A stretch of 64,000 bases of DNA from CAWGOF01 sp963824225 (GCA_963824225.1 CAWGOF010000003.1:1984001-2048000); one strand, 5' to 3'; positions 43,583 through 51,689 are shown, counted from the stretch's first letter. The notes: generated by a model from the sequence alone, not told the origin. Numbers and translations are program-made.

Positions 43583-44317
43583 CTAGCCGTTGGCTCGGCG
43601 GCGGGGCGTGACCCAAACCGGCGAAATGTCCATCCGGTAGCCGACGTTGCGCACCGTGACGATGCGCGATCCCTCGTCGCCGAGCTTCTTGCGCAGCCGC
43701 CGGATGTGCACGTCGAGCGTCCGGGATTCGATGCCCGAGCGGCGTCCGTACTGCCACACGCGCTCGAGCACCGCGTCGCGACGCACGACGCGGCCGCGGG
43801 CCTCGATCAGCTCCCGCAGGAGCTCGAACTCCTTGGGGGTCAGGCTCAGGGGACGCCCGGCGATCGACGCCGAGTACCGATCGAGGTCGAGCTCGATCGA
43901 CCCGGCCGTCACGCGGCCGAACCGGTTCGCGGCGCCCGCGCTCCGGCGAAACAGGGCGCGGAGCCGGGCGAACAGCTCCCGCGGATCGTAGGGCCGGCTC
44001 ACGACCTCGTCCGCCCCGTGCTCGAGCGCCGTTGCCAGATCCACGGCCTCGTCGGCGTCGTTCAGGAGGATCACCGGAAGCTGGGGGTCGTCCAACACGC
44101 GCCGGATCCCGCGACACACGGCGAGAGCATCGAGGACCGTCGCCGGGGACGTCGGGCGCAACATCAGCACGTCGGGGCGGTGCAACATCGCTGCGTCGGC
44201 GGCATCGTCGAAGCCCGCCATCGCGACCACGGCGAAGCCGTCGTCTTCGAGCTGCTGGCGCAGCGGGTCGAGCCGCTCGAACGGCCGACCGATAACCAAA
44301 ATCCTGTGTTCGGACAT
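43583..44317 (-). CDS. OmpR-family response regulator with degenerate receiver
   Basis: A 244-residue protein with a receiver-like domain (residues 5-120) and a winged-helix DNA-binding domain (about 140-238, with LSLTPKEFELLRELIEARG and SRTLDVHIRRLRKKLG). The receiver lacks the usual key residues: the aspartate pair is GR in ILVIGRPFE, the phosphorylated aspartate is Arg54 in LMLRPTSP, and the conserved lysine is Arg108 in VSRPYDP. It therefore probably does not use phosphotransfer, but may bind DNA constitutively or sense another signal. No kinase is adjacent in the same orientation within 700 bp. Confidence 0.88.
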   Translation of the reverse strand: MSEHRILVIGRPFERLDPLRQQLEDDGFAVVAMAGFDDAADAAMLHRPDVLMLRPTSPATVLDALAVCRGIRRVLDDPQLPVILLNDADEAVDLATALEHGADEVVSRPYDPRELFARLRALFRRSAGAANRFGRVTAGSIELDLDRYSASIAGRPLSLTPKEFELLRELIEARGRVVRRDAVLERVWQYGRRSGIESRTLDVHIRRLRKKLGDEGSRIVTVRNVGYRMDISPVWVTPRRRANG

Positions 44318-44385
44318 CTCGCCTCAACTATCCCACGCGGCCGGTCGAGGCGAAATTGGGACAAGCCGGTAACGCCGCCGAGGGA

Positions 44386-44409
44386 TTCCCCGGCCTTCCG
44401 GCCGGGGAA
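44386..44409 (-). terminator. 10-bp hairpin downstream of the NarL-type regulator gene
   Basis: TTCCCCGGCC and GGCCGGGGAA form a perfect 10-bp stem; the minus-strand loop is GGAA, a GNRA tetraloop. It starts 5 bp after the stop of the response regulator gene that ends the stressosome operon. No U-rich tail follows, so it could be an RNA-stability element rather than a true intrinsic terminator. Confidence 0.45.
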
Positions 44410-44413
44410 CGCT

Positions 44414-45046
44414 TTAGGCCGAGATCATCCCCTGGCGGATCGCGAACCGCACGAGCCCAGCCGTCTGGTGGATGCCGAGCTTGCGCATGATCCGGCAGCG
44501 GTGGGACTCCGCGGTCTTGACGCTGATCCCCAGCACGCCCGCCACCTCTTTCGTGCTGCGTCCCTCGGCGACGAGCTGCAGCACCTGACGCTCGCGCGCG
44601 GTGAGCGGGTTCGGATCGACGTCGCCGTTCGCCAGGTACGCGTCGACCGCCTCGCGCGACACGTTGCTCGACAGATACACCGCGCCGCGGCAGACCTCGC
44701 GGATCGCCTTGGTCAGGTCCTCGACCGCCCGCGTCTTGACCAGGTAGCCGGTCACGCCGGCCCGCAGCGCCTCCAGGATGTACGACGAGTCGGTGTGCAT
44801 GGTGAGCAGGATCGTCCGCGTGTCGGGCGAGACCCGGGGCACCTCGCGCGCGACGTCGATCCCGTTCAACAGCGGCATGGCGATGTCCACGATCGCCACG
44901 TCGGGTTTGTGCTTCTCGATCAACCGAACGGCCTCGTGGCCGTCGCCGGCCTCGCCGACGACGTCGAAGCCATCCTGCTCGAGCAGAGCCTTGAAGCCCT
45001 GGCGGACGATCTGGTGGTCTTCCGCCATTACGATTCGAATGGCCAT
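44414..45046 (-). CDS. NarL/FixJ-type response regulator
   Basis: A 210-residue two-component regulator. The receiver domain is complete: ED at 9-10, phosphorylated Asp54 in AIVDIAMP, Thr82-region and Lys104 in GYLVKTRA. A LuxR helix-turn-helix follows (about 150-205), with NPLTARERQVLQLVAEGRST and GISVKTAESHRCRIMRKLG. The ATG at 45046 lies inside the end of the kinase gene (about 19 bp overlap), so the pair is cotranslated. It is the likely output of the operon that begins with the stressosome genes. Confidence 0.93.
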   Translation of the reverse strand: MAIRIVMAEDHQIVRQGFKALLEQDGFDVVGEAGDGHEAVRLIEKHKPDVAIVDIAMPLLNGIDVAREVPRVSPDTRTILLTMHTDSSYILEALRAGVTGYLVKTRAVEDLTKAIREVCRGAVYLSSNVSREAVDAYLANGDVDPNPLTARERQVLQLVAEGRSTKEVAGVLGISVKTAESHRCRIMRKLGIHQTAGLVRFAIRQGMISA

Positions 45047-45825
45047 GGGTGCGGTCCCTCCAGGGGAATGAGAATCGAGAGTTGGGTGCCCTTTCCCGGC
45101 GCCGAGTCGATCTGCAGGCTTCCGCCGATCGGCCGCAGCCGCTCGCGGATGCCGACGAGGCCCAGGCCACCGACCGGACCGGTCTTGGGCTCGAACCCGC
45201 GTCCGTCGTCCGAGATCGTGCAGCGCAGTCGATGGTCCTCGATCATCAGCTCGACGCGTGCCCGCCGGGCCTGGGCGTGACGAAACACGTTGTGCAGCGC
45301 CTCCTGGGTGACACGATACAGCGGGGTCTCGATCGTCGCCGGGAGCCGCTTCTCGAGCCGGCCCTCGACGTCGATCCGGATGCCGGTCCGCGCAGCGAAC
45401 CCCTCGGCGAGAAAGTGCAGCGCGGGCAGCAGCCCGAGATGGTCGAGCATCGTCGGCCGGAGCTCGTGCGACATCCGGCGCAGCTGCGCTTCGACCTCGT
45501 CGAGCAGCCCACGGACGCTGCGGACCCGCTCGATCAGGCCCTCCGGACACTCGCGGGCCAGCCCGTCGAGCGCCAGGTGCACGGAGACCAGGATCTGGCC
45601 CGCCTCGTCGTGTAGCGCATGGGCCACGCGCCGCAGCTCGTTCTCGACCGTGTCGTTGATCCGGTGCAGGGCCGCGTTGGCCTCGAGCACACTGCGCTGC
45701 ACCATCTCGAACGGGGCCAGGCATTCGTTCAGGAAGCGCCGGCTGTCGACCTCCCGATCGGCGATCGTGCTCGGCAGATCGGCCACCACACGATCGTGGA
45801 TCGCGACGATCTCGAGCAGACCCAC
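45028..45825 (-). CDS. NarL-type sensor histidine kinase (N-terminus frameshifted)
   Basis: A 265-residue readable kinase. HisKA_3 has the phosphoacceptor in RRVAHALHDEAGQIL (His72), followed by an N-box (TQEALHNVFRHAQ) and G-box (ISDDGRGFEP, then GGLGLVGIRERL). No membrane helix is seen. The coding sense continues upstream of the GTG at 45825 (ALSRAYEIGREAVGAGVGLL) but has no start codon there. The missing start is in a different frame at 45953 (see the fragment at 45867-45953). The two join if one G is added to the run of four at 45881-45884. The protein probably receives its input from the stressosome. Confidence 0.85.
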   Translation of the reverse strand: MGLLEIVAIHDRVVADLPSTIADREVDSRRFLNECLAPFEMVQRSVLEANAALHRINDTVENELRRVAHALHDEAGQILVSVHLALDGLARECPEGLIERVRSVRGLLDEVEAQLRRMSHELRPTMLDHLGLLPALHFLAEGFAARTGIRIDVEGRLEKRLPATIETPLYRVTQEALHNVFRHAQARRARVELMIEDHRLRCTISDDGRGFEPKTGPVGGLGLVGIRERLRPIGGSLQIDSAPGKGTQLSILIPLEGPHPWPFES

Positions 45826-45866
45826 GCCCGCGCCGACCGCCTCGCGGCCGATCTCGTACGCCCGGC

Positions 45867-45953
45867 TCAGCGCGGACTCTCCCCGCCCGAGAGCAAGCCC
45901 TCGAGCGCGGAGCGATACGCCTCAGCGATCGGTTCGGACTGCACGTTCTGCAT
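45867..45953 (-). pseudogene. N-terminal fragment of the histidine kinase, split by a 1-base frameshift
   Basis: The ATG at 45953 opens 28 codons (MQNVQSEPIAEAYRSALEGL then LSGGESPR and stop). The end LLSGGES continues naturally into ALSRAYEIGRE in the kinase frame. The joined sequence is the RsbU N-terminal-like domain found on such kinases. A missing G in the run at 45881-45884 explains the break. Either the gene is broken or the read has a homopolymer error. Confidence 0.6.
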
Positions 45954-46569
45954 CGGGGCACCCTGACAGGCAACACGCGATCAGCACGACCGCGTCATCC
46001 GTGGCCGTGGAGCACTCGCGCAGGATTCGATTGGCAACGACCTGGGGCGCTTGTCGCACGTCGACCGCATGCTCGAACGGCTTGTCGATGCCGTCGGTCG
46101 CGAGCACCAGCACATCGTAGGAGTGGACCAGCGCTTGCGACTCGACGATCCGTGGTCGATCGATGCCCAGGATCCCTCCGACCAGGACCGGGCTCCACGC
46201 GTGACGTGTGCGTCCGTCGACCGCGCGGAACAACAGGGCCTCGACGTTCCCCACGCCGGCCCACGTCGACCGCTGCGACGCGATGTCGAACGATGCGATC
46301 GTCACCGTCGCCCCACGAGTCTCGCGCAAGTTGACGTGGCAGCGCGTCAGGAGCGTCGAGACCGGTGCCTGCGGCTCGCGCTCGAGTGTGGCGACCGCGA
46401 TCGCCGCCGCCCGGGCCGCCTCCGGTCCGTGACCCACGCCGTCCACCAGGCCGAGGAGAAACCCTCCGGGGAACGACAGCGCGACCGCCCGGTCTCCCGA
46501 CTCGCGCTCGCCCGAGCGCGTGCGCGCGGCGAGACCGATGTCGAACGGCGCGGCGGTCAAAGTTTCCAT
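45922..46569 (-). CDS. rsbX: RsbX-like SpoIIE/PP2C serine phosphatase
   Basis: A protein of 215 residues (218-codon form from a GTG six bases upstream is also possible). The PP2C-type core is visible: LLGLVDGVGHGPEAARAA with the metal-binding Asp-Gly pair, GNVEALLFRA, and VLVLATDGIDKPFE. Members of this size next to RsbRST remove phosphate from RsbR and RsbS, resetting the stressosome. It overlaps rsbT by 13 bp and the kinase fragment by 32 bp, so the whole unit is cotranslated. Confidence 0.88.
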   Translation of the reverse strand: METLTAAPFDIGLAARTRSGERESGDRAVALSFPGGFLLGLVDGVGHGPEAARAAAIAVATLEREPQAPVSTLLTRCHVNLRETRGATVTIASFDIASQRSTWAGVGNVEALLFRAVDGRTRHAWSPVLVGGILGIDRPRIVESQALVHSYDVLVLATDGIDKPFEHAVDVRQAPQVVANRILRECSTATDDAVVLIACCLSGCPDAERAVRTDR

Positions 46570-46991
46570 TTGCACACGGTCACGGTCGTGCCCTTGCCGA
46601 CCTCGGATTGGATCTGCATCTCGTCCATCAGCCGCCGCACGCCCGGAAGCCCCAGACCGAGGTTCCCGGAGGTCGAGAAGCCGTCCCGCACGGCCTGGTC
46701 CACGTCGGGGATGCCCGGTCCCTGGTCCTCCGCGGCCACGACGATCCCCGGCTTCCCGTGGTCCTGGATCGCCCGCAGCACGATCACGCCGCTCCGCGCG
46801 TACAGCACGATGTTGCGCGCGAGCTCCGAGATCGCGGTCGTGATCAGGACCAGGTCGGTCGACGAGAACCCGAGACCCGTTGCCATCTCGCGTCCACAGC
46901 GGCGCGCGACGACGATGTCCGCGTCGGACAGGATCGGCACGCGCTGCTCGACCGAGCTCGCCAGCGCGTGCGGATTAGTGCGGTCGTCCAT
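46557..46991 (-). CDS. rsbT: RsbT-like switch kinase / anti-sigma-type ATPase
   Basis: A 144-residue GHKL ATPase of the RsbT/RsbW group. The N-box is LITTAISELARNIVLYARSG, the G1-type box is AEDQGPGIPDVDQAV and the G2-type box is GNLGLGLPGVRRLMDE. In stressosomes RsbT phosphorylates RsbS and RsbR, leaves the complex, and activates a partner. It overlaps rsbS by about 17 bp. The ATG at 46991 is in frame with a TTG four codons upstream, and the choice is uncertain. Confidence 0.9.
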   Translation of the reverse strand: MDDRTNPHALASSVEQRVPILSDADIVVARRCGREMATGLGFSSTDLVLITTAISELARNIVLYARSGVIVLRAIQDHGKPGIVVAAEDQGPGIPDVDQAVRDGFSTSGNLGLGLPGVRRLMDEMQIQSEVGKGTTVTVCKWKL

Positions 46992-47334
46992 CGAGAAAAT
47001 CAATTGCCTCTTCCAAGTCGAGCGCCGTCACGACGCCGTCCAGCACCAGTCCCAGTCGCACCATGGCGAACGCGACCTCGGGCTGGATCCCGACGATGAC
47101 CGTCTCGGCTCCGCGCAGGCGGATCATGTGGGCGATGTCCCGCAGCAGGCGGGACGAGAACGAGTCCATCACGTCCATCGAGGTCACGTCGACGATCACG
47201 CCGCGTGCGCGGTGCTCGCCGACCTTCTGCACCAGGGCCTCGCGCAGGCACACCAGATCCATGTCGCGCAACGCGGTCTGGATCGTGGCGATCAGATACT
47301 TGCCCTGCTTGAGGATCGGTACTTCCACGGTCAC
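46975..47334 (-). CDS. rsbS: RsbS-like STAS stressosome scaffold protein
   Basis: A 119-residue STAS protein. VPILKQGKYLIATIQTAL at the start and the block VDVTSMDVMDSFSSRLLRDI match RsbS, with Ser58 at the position phosphorylated by RsbT. It is one of two scaffold proteins of the stressosome. It lies 19 bp downstream of rsbR and overlaps rsbT. Confidence 0.92.
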   Translation of the reverse strand: MTVEVPILKQGKYLIATIQTALRDMDLVCLREALVQKVGEHRARGVIVDVTSMDVMDSFSSRLLRDIAHMIRLRGAETVIVGIQPEVAFAMVRLGLVLDGVVTALDLEEAIDFLDGRPH

Positions 47335-47353
47335 GGTCCCACCGTGGAGGAGC

Positions 47354-48253
47354 TCAGGCGGTGGCCGCCCCCGGCTCCTCCCATACGACCTTGTAGCCCA
47401 GCAGGCGCTCGGCCTGCTCGATCCCGCCCTGCAGATCTCCGACCGTCGTCATCTTCGTCAGCTCGACGCCGATGTGCACGAGCGTCTGCGCGATCTCGGG
47501 GGACAGCCCCGAGACGATCACCTTGGCGCCCAGGAGCCGCGACGCCTCGACCGTCTGCACCAGGTGGTTCGCGACCTGCGTATCCATCGCCGCGACGCCG
47601 GTGATGTCGATCACCACGACCTTGGCTCGATTGGCGCGAATGCCGCGCAGCAGCTGCTCGGTCAGCTGGCGCGCCCGCAGCGGATCGATGATCCCGATCA
47701 TCGGCAGGATCAGCAGCCGATCCCGGACCTGTAGCACGGGTGTCGACAGCTCGCGGATCGCTTCCTGCTGCTGGCGGATCGTGCGCTCGCGCTCCTGCAC
47801 GAAGCCGACCGACACCGTGATCGCGATGCGATTCGCCGCCGGCTCGTACGCGTCGAGGATCCGCTCGAGCAGCTGGAAATCGCCCTGATACTTCAGGAAC
47901 AGCGAGCGCGCCAGCACATCGCGCAACAGCAGGACGATCGCCACGACCTCGTCGGTCTGGACGCCGCGCGGGATGATGCGCTCGGACAGGTTCCGCGCGT
48001 ACGCCTGTAGCGCCTCGAACGTCCCGGTCTCGAGGACCTCGACGTAGTTGTCGTAGACCGATGTCGCCTCGGCGAAGATCTCCTTGTCGCTCATCGCCGT
48101 GAGCACACGTGCTTCGGTGATCCGGCGCTTCCACTCCTCGCGGAGCTGGGTGCGGTTCTGGCGCAGGTGCGCGACGAGCTCGCGCAGCAGCTCCGCCGTC
48201 GACTCGGCCTGAAAGTCGTGCAACGTTGCGTCCAGCTGGCGCTCGTGACTCAC
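47354..48253 (-). CDS. rsbR: RsbR-like stressosome sensor (helical sensor domain + STAS)
   Basis: About 299 residues. The N-terminal about 170 residues form an all-helical sensory domain (LLRELVAHLRQNRTQLREEW, then LLLRDVLARSLFLKY). The C-terminal STAS domain has both phosphorylation-site contexts, VVVIDITGVAAMDTQVANHL and SPEIAQTLVHIGVEL. The GTG at 48253 is preferred because CGGAGG lies 8 bases upstream, and a TATACT box at 48317-48322 would give a 57-base leader. The ATG at 48304 is an alternative that would be almost leaderless. It heads the rsbR-rsbS-rsbT-rsbX-kinase-regulator operon. Confidence 0.9.
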   Translation of the reverse strand: MSHERQLDATLHDFQAESTAELLRELVAHLRQNRTQLREEWKRRITEARVLTAMSDKEIFAEATSVYDNYVEVLETGTFEALQAYARNLSERIIPRGVQTDEVVAIVLLLRDVLARSLFLKYQGDFQLLERILDAYEPAANRIAITVSVGFVQERERTIRQQQEAIRELSTPVLQVRDRLLILPMIGIIDPLRARQLTEQLLRGIRANRAKVVVIDITGVAAMDTQVANHLVQTVEASRLLGAKVIVSGLSPEIAQTLVHIGVELTKMTTVGDLQGGIEQAERLLGYKVVWEEPGAATA

Positions 48254-48304
48254 GGGATCGGCCTCCGGTCTGCGGATTCCCCGCAACATGCGTTGGATTG
48301 CCAT

Positions 48305-48692
48305 CGGATACCGGTCAGTATAAAACTGGGGTTGCGTGTCGTTCGGGCGCCTCCGAGCGCGCCGCGAGCACGTAGCGCCACGACGACGCACGGTGCAACT
48401 CGTTCTGCACGCGGGAGATCGAGGGAATCACCGATGCGCTTCGCGACGCGTAGCTCCGGAGTTCACCACGCCACGACTTAGGAGAACTTCGTACGAACCA
48501 TCAGGTGTTGTCTCGATGTCCCGCGCCGCTCGCGCGACGCGCGCGGGATCTCCGATGCCCCGAATCCCGAATTCGCCTGATGGAGTCTCGACGGCACGCG
48601 TGTTCTCCTTGAAGAACCGTGATCGGCCAGTGTTTCCGTAACGTAGCGGCAACGGCGACATCGGGCGGCGCGTTCCGCCCGGAGGGGGTTCG
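48305..48692. other. 388-bp intergenic region, stressosome operon promoter side
   Basis: It contains the start region of the minus-strand stressosome operon and, on the other side, the GNAT gene start. A minus-strand frame of 77 codons (48428-48661) is open, but has no ribosome site and no recognised family. I see no RNA gene or repeat here. Confidence 0.5.
48317..48322 (-). promoter_or_regulatory. -10 element TATACT upstream of rsbR
   Basis: The hexamer TATACT sits about 13 bases before the ATG at 48304 and about 64 bases before the GTG at 48253. No -35 box at a normal spacing was found, so an alternative sigma factor or an activator is possible. Confidence 0.35.
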
Positions 48693-49262
48693 ATGATCGA
48701 CGCGGTGCGCGAGATCCGGCGCGAAGACGTCGAGGCAACGTGCGGTCTGCTGTCCCATCTGTCGGTGTCGTTCGCCGGCGTGGTCTCGGAGTCGCTATCC
48801 CGGGCGATCTGCGAGGACGCGCTGCGCTACGAGGAGCCGTCGATCCTCGTGGCCAGCCTCGACGGCGAGCTGGCCGGGGTCGTCGTGGCGATCGAGAGCC
48901 GGCGCCGGTTCTGGCTCGAGTTCGCCTCGCGCCACCCGCTGCTCGCGCTGCGCGTGCTGTGGTCGCGCGCGCGGACCCGGTCGAACGGGACCCCACAGCG
49001 GACCGCGCGGCGCGAGCCACCGGCCCAGCTGGACGACGTGGCCGAGGTGCTGTTCATCGGCGTCGCGCCGGGACGCCGGCGCTCCGGCGTGGCCGACCGG
49101 CTGTACAACGAGCTGTTCGACCGGCTGCGCGGGCGGCGCATCCGGCGCCTCGTGTGCCGCATCGAGCGGGACAACGTCCCGAGCCTGCGCCTGCACCAAT
49201 CGACGGGCTGGACGCTGCACGCCGAGAACGGCGTCGTCGTCGCCACGCAGATGCTCGGGTGA
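48693..49262 (+). CDS. GNAT family N-acetyltransferase
   Basis: A 189-residue acetyltransferase. The acetyl-CoA-binding motif A is LFIGVAPGRRRSGVADRLYN (about 115-135) and the late part RIERDNVPSLRLHQSTGW is the usual motif B. A middle insertion rich in Arg (about 75-105) is not common. A strong GGAGGGGG ribosome site precedes the ATG at 48693. The substrate is unknown. Confidence 0.88.
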   Translation: MIDAVREIRREDVEATCGLLSHLSVSFAGVVSESLSRAICEDALRYEEPSILVASLDGELAGVVVAIESRRRFWLEFASRHPLLALRVLWSRARTRSNGTPQRTARREPPAQLDDVAEVLFIGVAPGRRRSGVADRLYNELFDRLRGRRIRRLVCRIERDNVPSLRLHQSTGWTLHAENGVVVATQMLG

Positions 49263-49281
49263 AGCTGCGCTACCGGTCGGC

Positions 49282-50838
49282 ATGATGCGTCGAGCGCACG
49301 ACTTCCTGGGCTGCCTGATCGTGGTGACGCTCGCGTCCTACGGCGCACCGAGCCCTCCCGGTCGACCGGTGACCAGCACCGCTCCGGCGCTCCCCCGCGC
49401 GACGGTCGACACGAGCGCCGCGCCCCGCGCCGCGCGCGTGCTCGCGGTTCCGGCCGGCGGAGATTTCCAGGCCGCGCTCGATCGTGCCGAGCCGGGGGAC
49501 GCGATCACGCTCGAGGCCGGGAGCGTGTACACCGGGCCGTTCGTCCTGCCGCGCAAGACCGGCGACGGCTGGATCGTCGTGCGCTCGAGCGCTCCCGAGG
49601 ACCGTCTGCCGCCGCGCGGCACGCGCGTCGGACCGCAACACGCCGACGCGATGCCCAAGCTCATCGCCCGGGGGGACGCGGTGCTCACCACGGCGCCGGG
49701 GGCACACCATTTTCGCTTCGTCGGCATCGAGTTCCGCCCGGCGGCCGGGGTGTTCCTGTACAACCTCGTTCACCTCGGTGCCAAGGTGAGCAACGTGTCC
49801 GAGCTGCCGCACCATTTCGTGTTCGAGCGCTGCTACCTGCACGGGGACGACGAGCTCGGCACGCGGCGCGGCATCCTGCTCGACGCCGGCGAGACCGCGG
49901 TGATCGACTCGTACCTCGCCGACTTCAAGGAGGTCGGGGCGGACTCGCAGGCGCTCGGCGGCTCGGGCGGTCCCGGCCCGTACAAGATCGAGAACAACTA
50001 CCTCGAAGCGGCGGGCGAGAACGTGATGTTCGGCGGAGCCGATCCGCCGTTTCCGGACCTGGTGCCGTCCGACATCGAGATCGTCGGCAACCATATCGCG
50101 AAGCCGCTGACCTGGATGAAGACGCATCCGAGCTACGCGGGCAAGGAATGGAGCGTCAAGAACCTGCTCGAGCTGAAGAACGCGCGCCGGGTGCTGATCG
50201 ACGGCAACTTGCTCGAGCACAACTGGCCGCAGTCGCAGAACGGGTTCGCGATCCTGTTCACCGTGCGCAACCAGGATGGCAAGGCCCCGTGGTCGGTCGT
50301 CGAGGACGTGACGTTCACGAACAACGTCGTGCGCCACGTCGCCTCGGGGATCAACATCCTCGGCGAAGACGACAACCATCCGAGCCGCCAGACGCGGCGG
50401 GTTCTGATCCGCAACAACCTGTTCGAGGACGTGGGTGGCCCGGAGTGGGGCGGCAAGGGCCGGTTCCTGCAGCTCCTGGCGGCGACGACCGGCGTCGTGG
50501 TCGAGCACAACACGGTGACGCAGACCGGCGACATCCTGGCGGCGGGAGGCGGGCCGCACAGCGAGTTCGTGTTCCGCCAGAACGTCGCCGCGCACAACGA
50601 GTACGGCATGGTCGGGGACGGCACGGGCACACCCGTGGCGACGCTGAAGCAGTACTTCCCGGGCGCCGTCGTTCGCGACAACGTCATCCTCGGCGGGCCG
50701 CCCGCCGCCTACCCCGAGGGCAACTCGTTCCGGCGCGAGGACCGGTCGGACGCGGCGAGCACGCCCGGGGCCGACGCGGAGCGGCTCAGCGCGGCGCTCG
50801 ACGCCGCCGGACGCCGCTCCGGCTCCAGGACTCCCTGA
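49282..50838 (+). CDS. Secreted right-handed beta-helix protein (pectate-lyase-like)
   Basis: A 518-residue protein with a signal-type N-terminus (HDFLGCLIVVTLASYG). It has many short repeats typical of parallel beta-helix proteins (GDFQAALDRAEPGDAITLEAG, then VLIRNNLFEDVGG and VEHNTVTQ). No catalytic residues of the pectate-lyase families were identified, so it may bind or modify a carbohydrate. It starts 19 bp after the GNAT gene, so they may be cotranscribed. Confidence 0.8.
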   Translation: MMRRAHDFLGCLIVVTLASYGAPSPPGRPVTSTAPALPRATVDTSAAPRAARVLAVPAGGDFQAALDRAEPGDAITLEAGSVYTGPFVLPRKTGDGWIVVRSSAPEDRLPPRGTRVGPQHADAMPKLIARGDAVLTTAPGAHHFRFVGIEFRPAAGVFLYNLVHLGAKVSNVSELPHHFVFERCYLHGDDELGTRRGILLDAGETAVIDSYLADFKEVGADSQALGGSGGPGPYKIENNYLEAAGENVMFGGADPPFPDLVPSDIEIVGNHIAKPLTWMKTHPSYAGKEWSVKNLLELKNARRVLIDGNLLEHNWPQSQNGFAILFTVRNQDGKAPWSVVEDVTFTNNVVRHVASGINILGEDDNHPSRQTRRVLIRNNLFEDVGGPEWGGKGRFLQLLAATTGVVVEHNTVTQTGDILAAGGGPHSEFVFRQNVAAHNEYGMVGDGTGTPVATLKQYFPGAVVRDNVILGGPPAAYPEGNSFRREDRSDAASTPGADAERLSAALDAAGRRSGSRTP

Positions 50839-50841
50839 AGA

Positions 50842-51189
50842 CTACTGCTCGCAGCCCTTCAACGTCTCGCCGTTCACGCATGCATCGGTGTCCGGGCCGC
50901 CGTTCAACACGTCGCTCCCATCGCCCCCATCGAGCGCATCGTTCTGATTCTGCCCGGAGAGAGAGTCGCTTCCGCCTTGCCCGAACAGCCGGTCCGCGCC
51001 CCCTCCGCCGAGGATCGCGTCGTTGCCCGAGCCTCCGCAGATCGTATCGTCGCCGGCAAGCCCCTCGAGCGTATCATTCCCGCTCGTTCCGAGGATCACG
51101 TCGTTGCCCGAGGTGCCGGTGAGCTTTCCCTTGTACGGCTTGCCGTCGCTCGAGCCGCCGTGGATCACCCCTTGGGCGTCGACGAACAC
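50842..51189 (-). CDS. RTX calcium-binding repeat protein, 5'-truncated remnant
   Basis: A 115-residue tail with about six hemolysin-type nonapeptide repeats (GTSGNDVILGTSGNDTLEGL, then GGDGSDVLNGG), which form calcium beta-rolls in secreted proteins. Coding sense continues upstream of the GTG at 51189 (WSATATTADGSTSEF, DPCANPT) to a stop at 51373-51375 with no start codon between. Such a tail normally belongs to a long exported beta-helix protein, so this looks like the broken end of one. No ribosome site precedes the GTG. Confidence 0.6.
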   Translation of the reverse strand: MFVDAQGVIHGGSSDGKPYKGKLTGTSGNDVILGTSGNDTLEGLAGDDTICGGSGNDAILGGGGADRLFGQGGSDSLSGQNQNDALDGGDGSDVLNGGPDTDACVNGETLKGCEQ

Positions 51190-51498
51190 GGTCGGGTTCG
51201 CGCACGGATCGGCGGCGACAGCTTGGGAGAACTCCGAAGTGCTTCCGTCCGCCGTCGTCGCCGTTGCACTCCACCATGCGGCCGTGCCCGTGGCGGCGAA
51301 GGAGAAGGGGAGCTTTTCCCCGTCGGGACCGCAACCGGACCGTGGCGCCGGCGATCGCCTAGGAGGCGATCAGTCTTGGGGGAAAAAACAGAGCAGGCGC
51401 TGCGTCATGATGCACCCCACGCGCGATCAGCCCCTCCCGCGTGGGGTTCCCTTCACATCATGCGCAGCGACCCGCGAAACAGCGCTCGACGACCAGAG
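51190..51498. other. 309-bp region: upstream remnant of the RTX gene, otherwise nothing recognised
   Basis: The part next to 51190 holds the in-frame upstream extension of the RTX tail, with no start codon. From about 51373 to 51498 I see no open frame of note, repeat or RNA gene. Confidence 0.5.
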
Positions 51499-51672
51499 CT
51501 AGAGCGCCCGCGGGCGGCGCGCCAGTCCGGTCACGAGCGAGATCAGGAACAGCGCCAAGAACACGATGAACAGGATCTTGGCGATGCCGGCCGAGGCCAC
51601 GGCGAGTCCGCCGAACCCCAGGAGCGCGGCAACGAGCGCGAAGATGAAGAATACCAGTGCCCAGTACAACAT
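51499..51672 (-). CDS. DUF1328 small membrane protein (YtjA-like)
   Basis: A 57-residue protein: MLYWALVFFIFALVAALLGF, a Gly-Ala segment, then the second helix KILFIVFLALFLISLVTG and a basic end. This is the classic DUF1328 pattern: two membrane helices around GGLAVASAGIAK. A GGAGGA site 8 bases before the ATG at 51672 supports the start. It is below usual ORF size. Family members occur in stress-related envelope operons; function is unknown. Confidence 0.93.
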   Translation of the reverse strand: MLYWALVFFIFALVAALLGFGGLAVASAGIAKILFIVFLALFLISLVTGLARRPRAL

Positions 51673-51689
51673 GGCGGGGTCCTCCTGGA

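Noticed and set aside
48428..48661. Minus-strand frame of 77 codons
   Set aside because: No ribosome site, no signal or family pattern, and GC-rich DNA often has such open frames. Left in the intergenic description.
51340..51380. The TGA upstream of the RTX remnant as a second selenocysteine codon
   Set aside because: No cysteine is expected in that context, no hairpin follows it at the right distance, and the codons before it have no protein-like pattern that joins.
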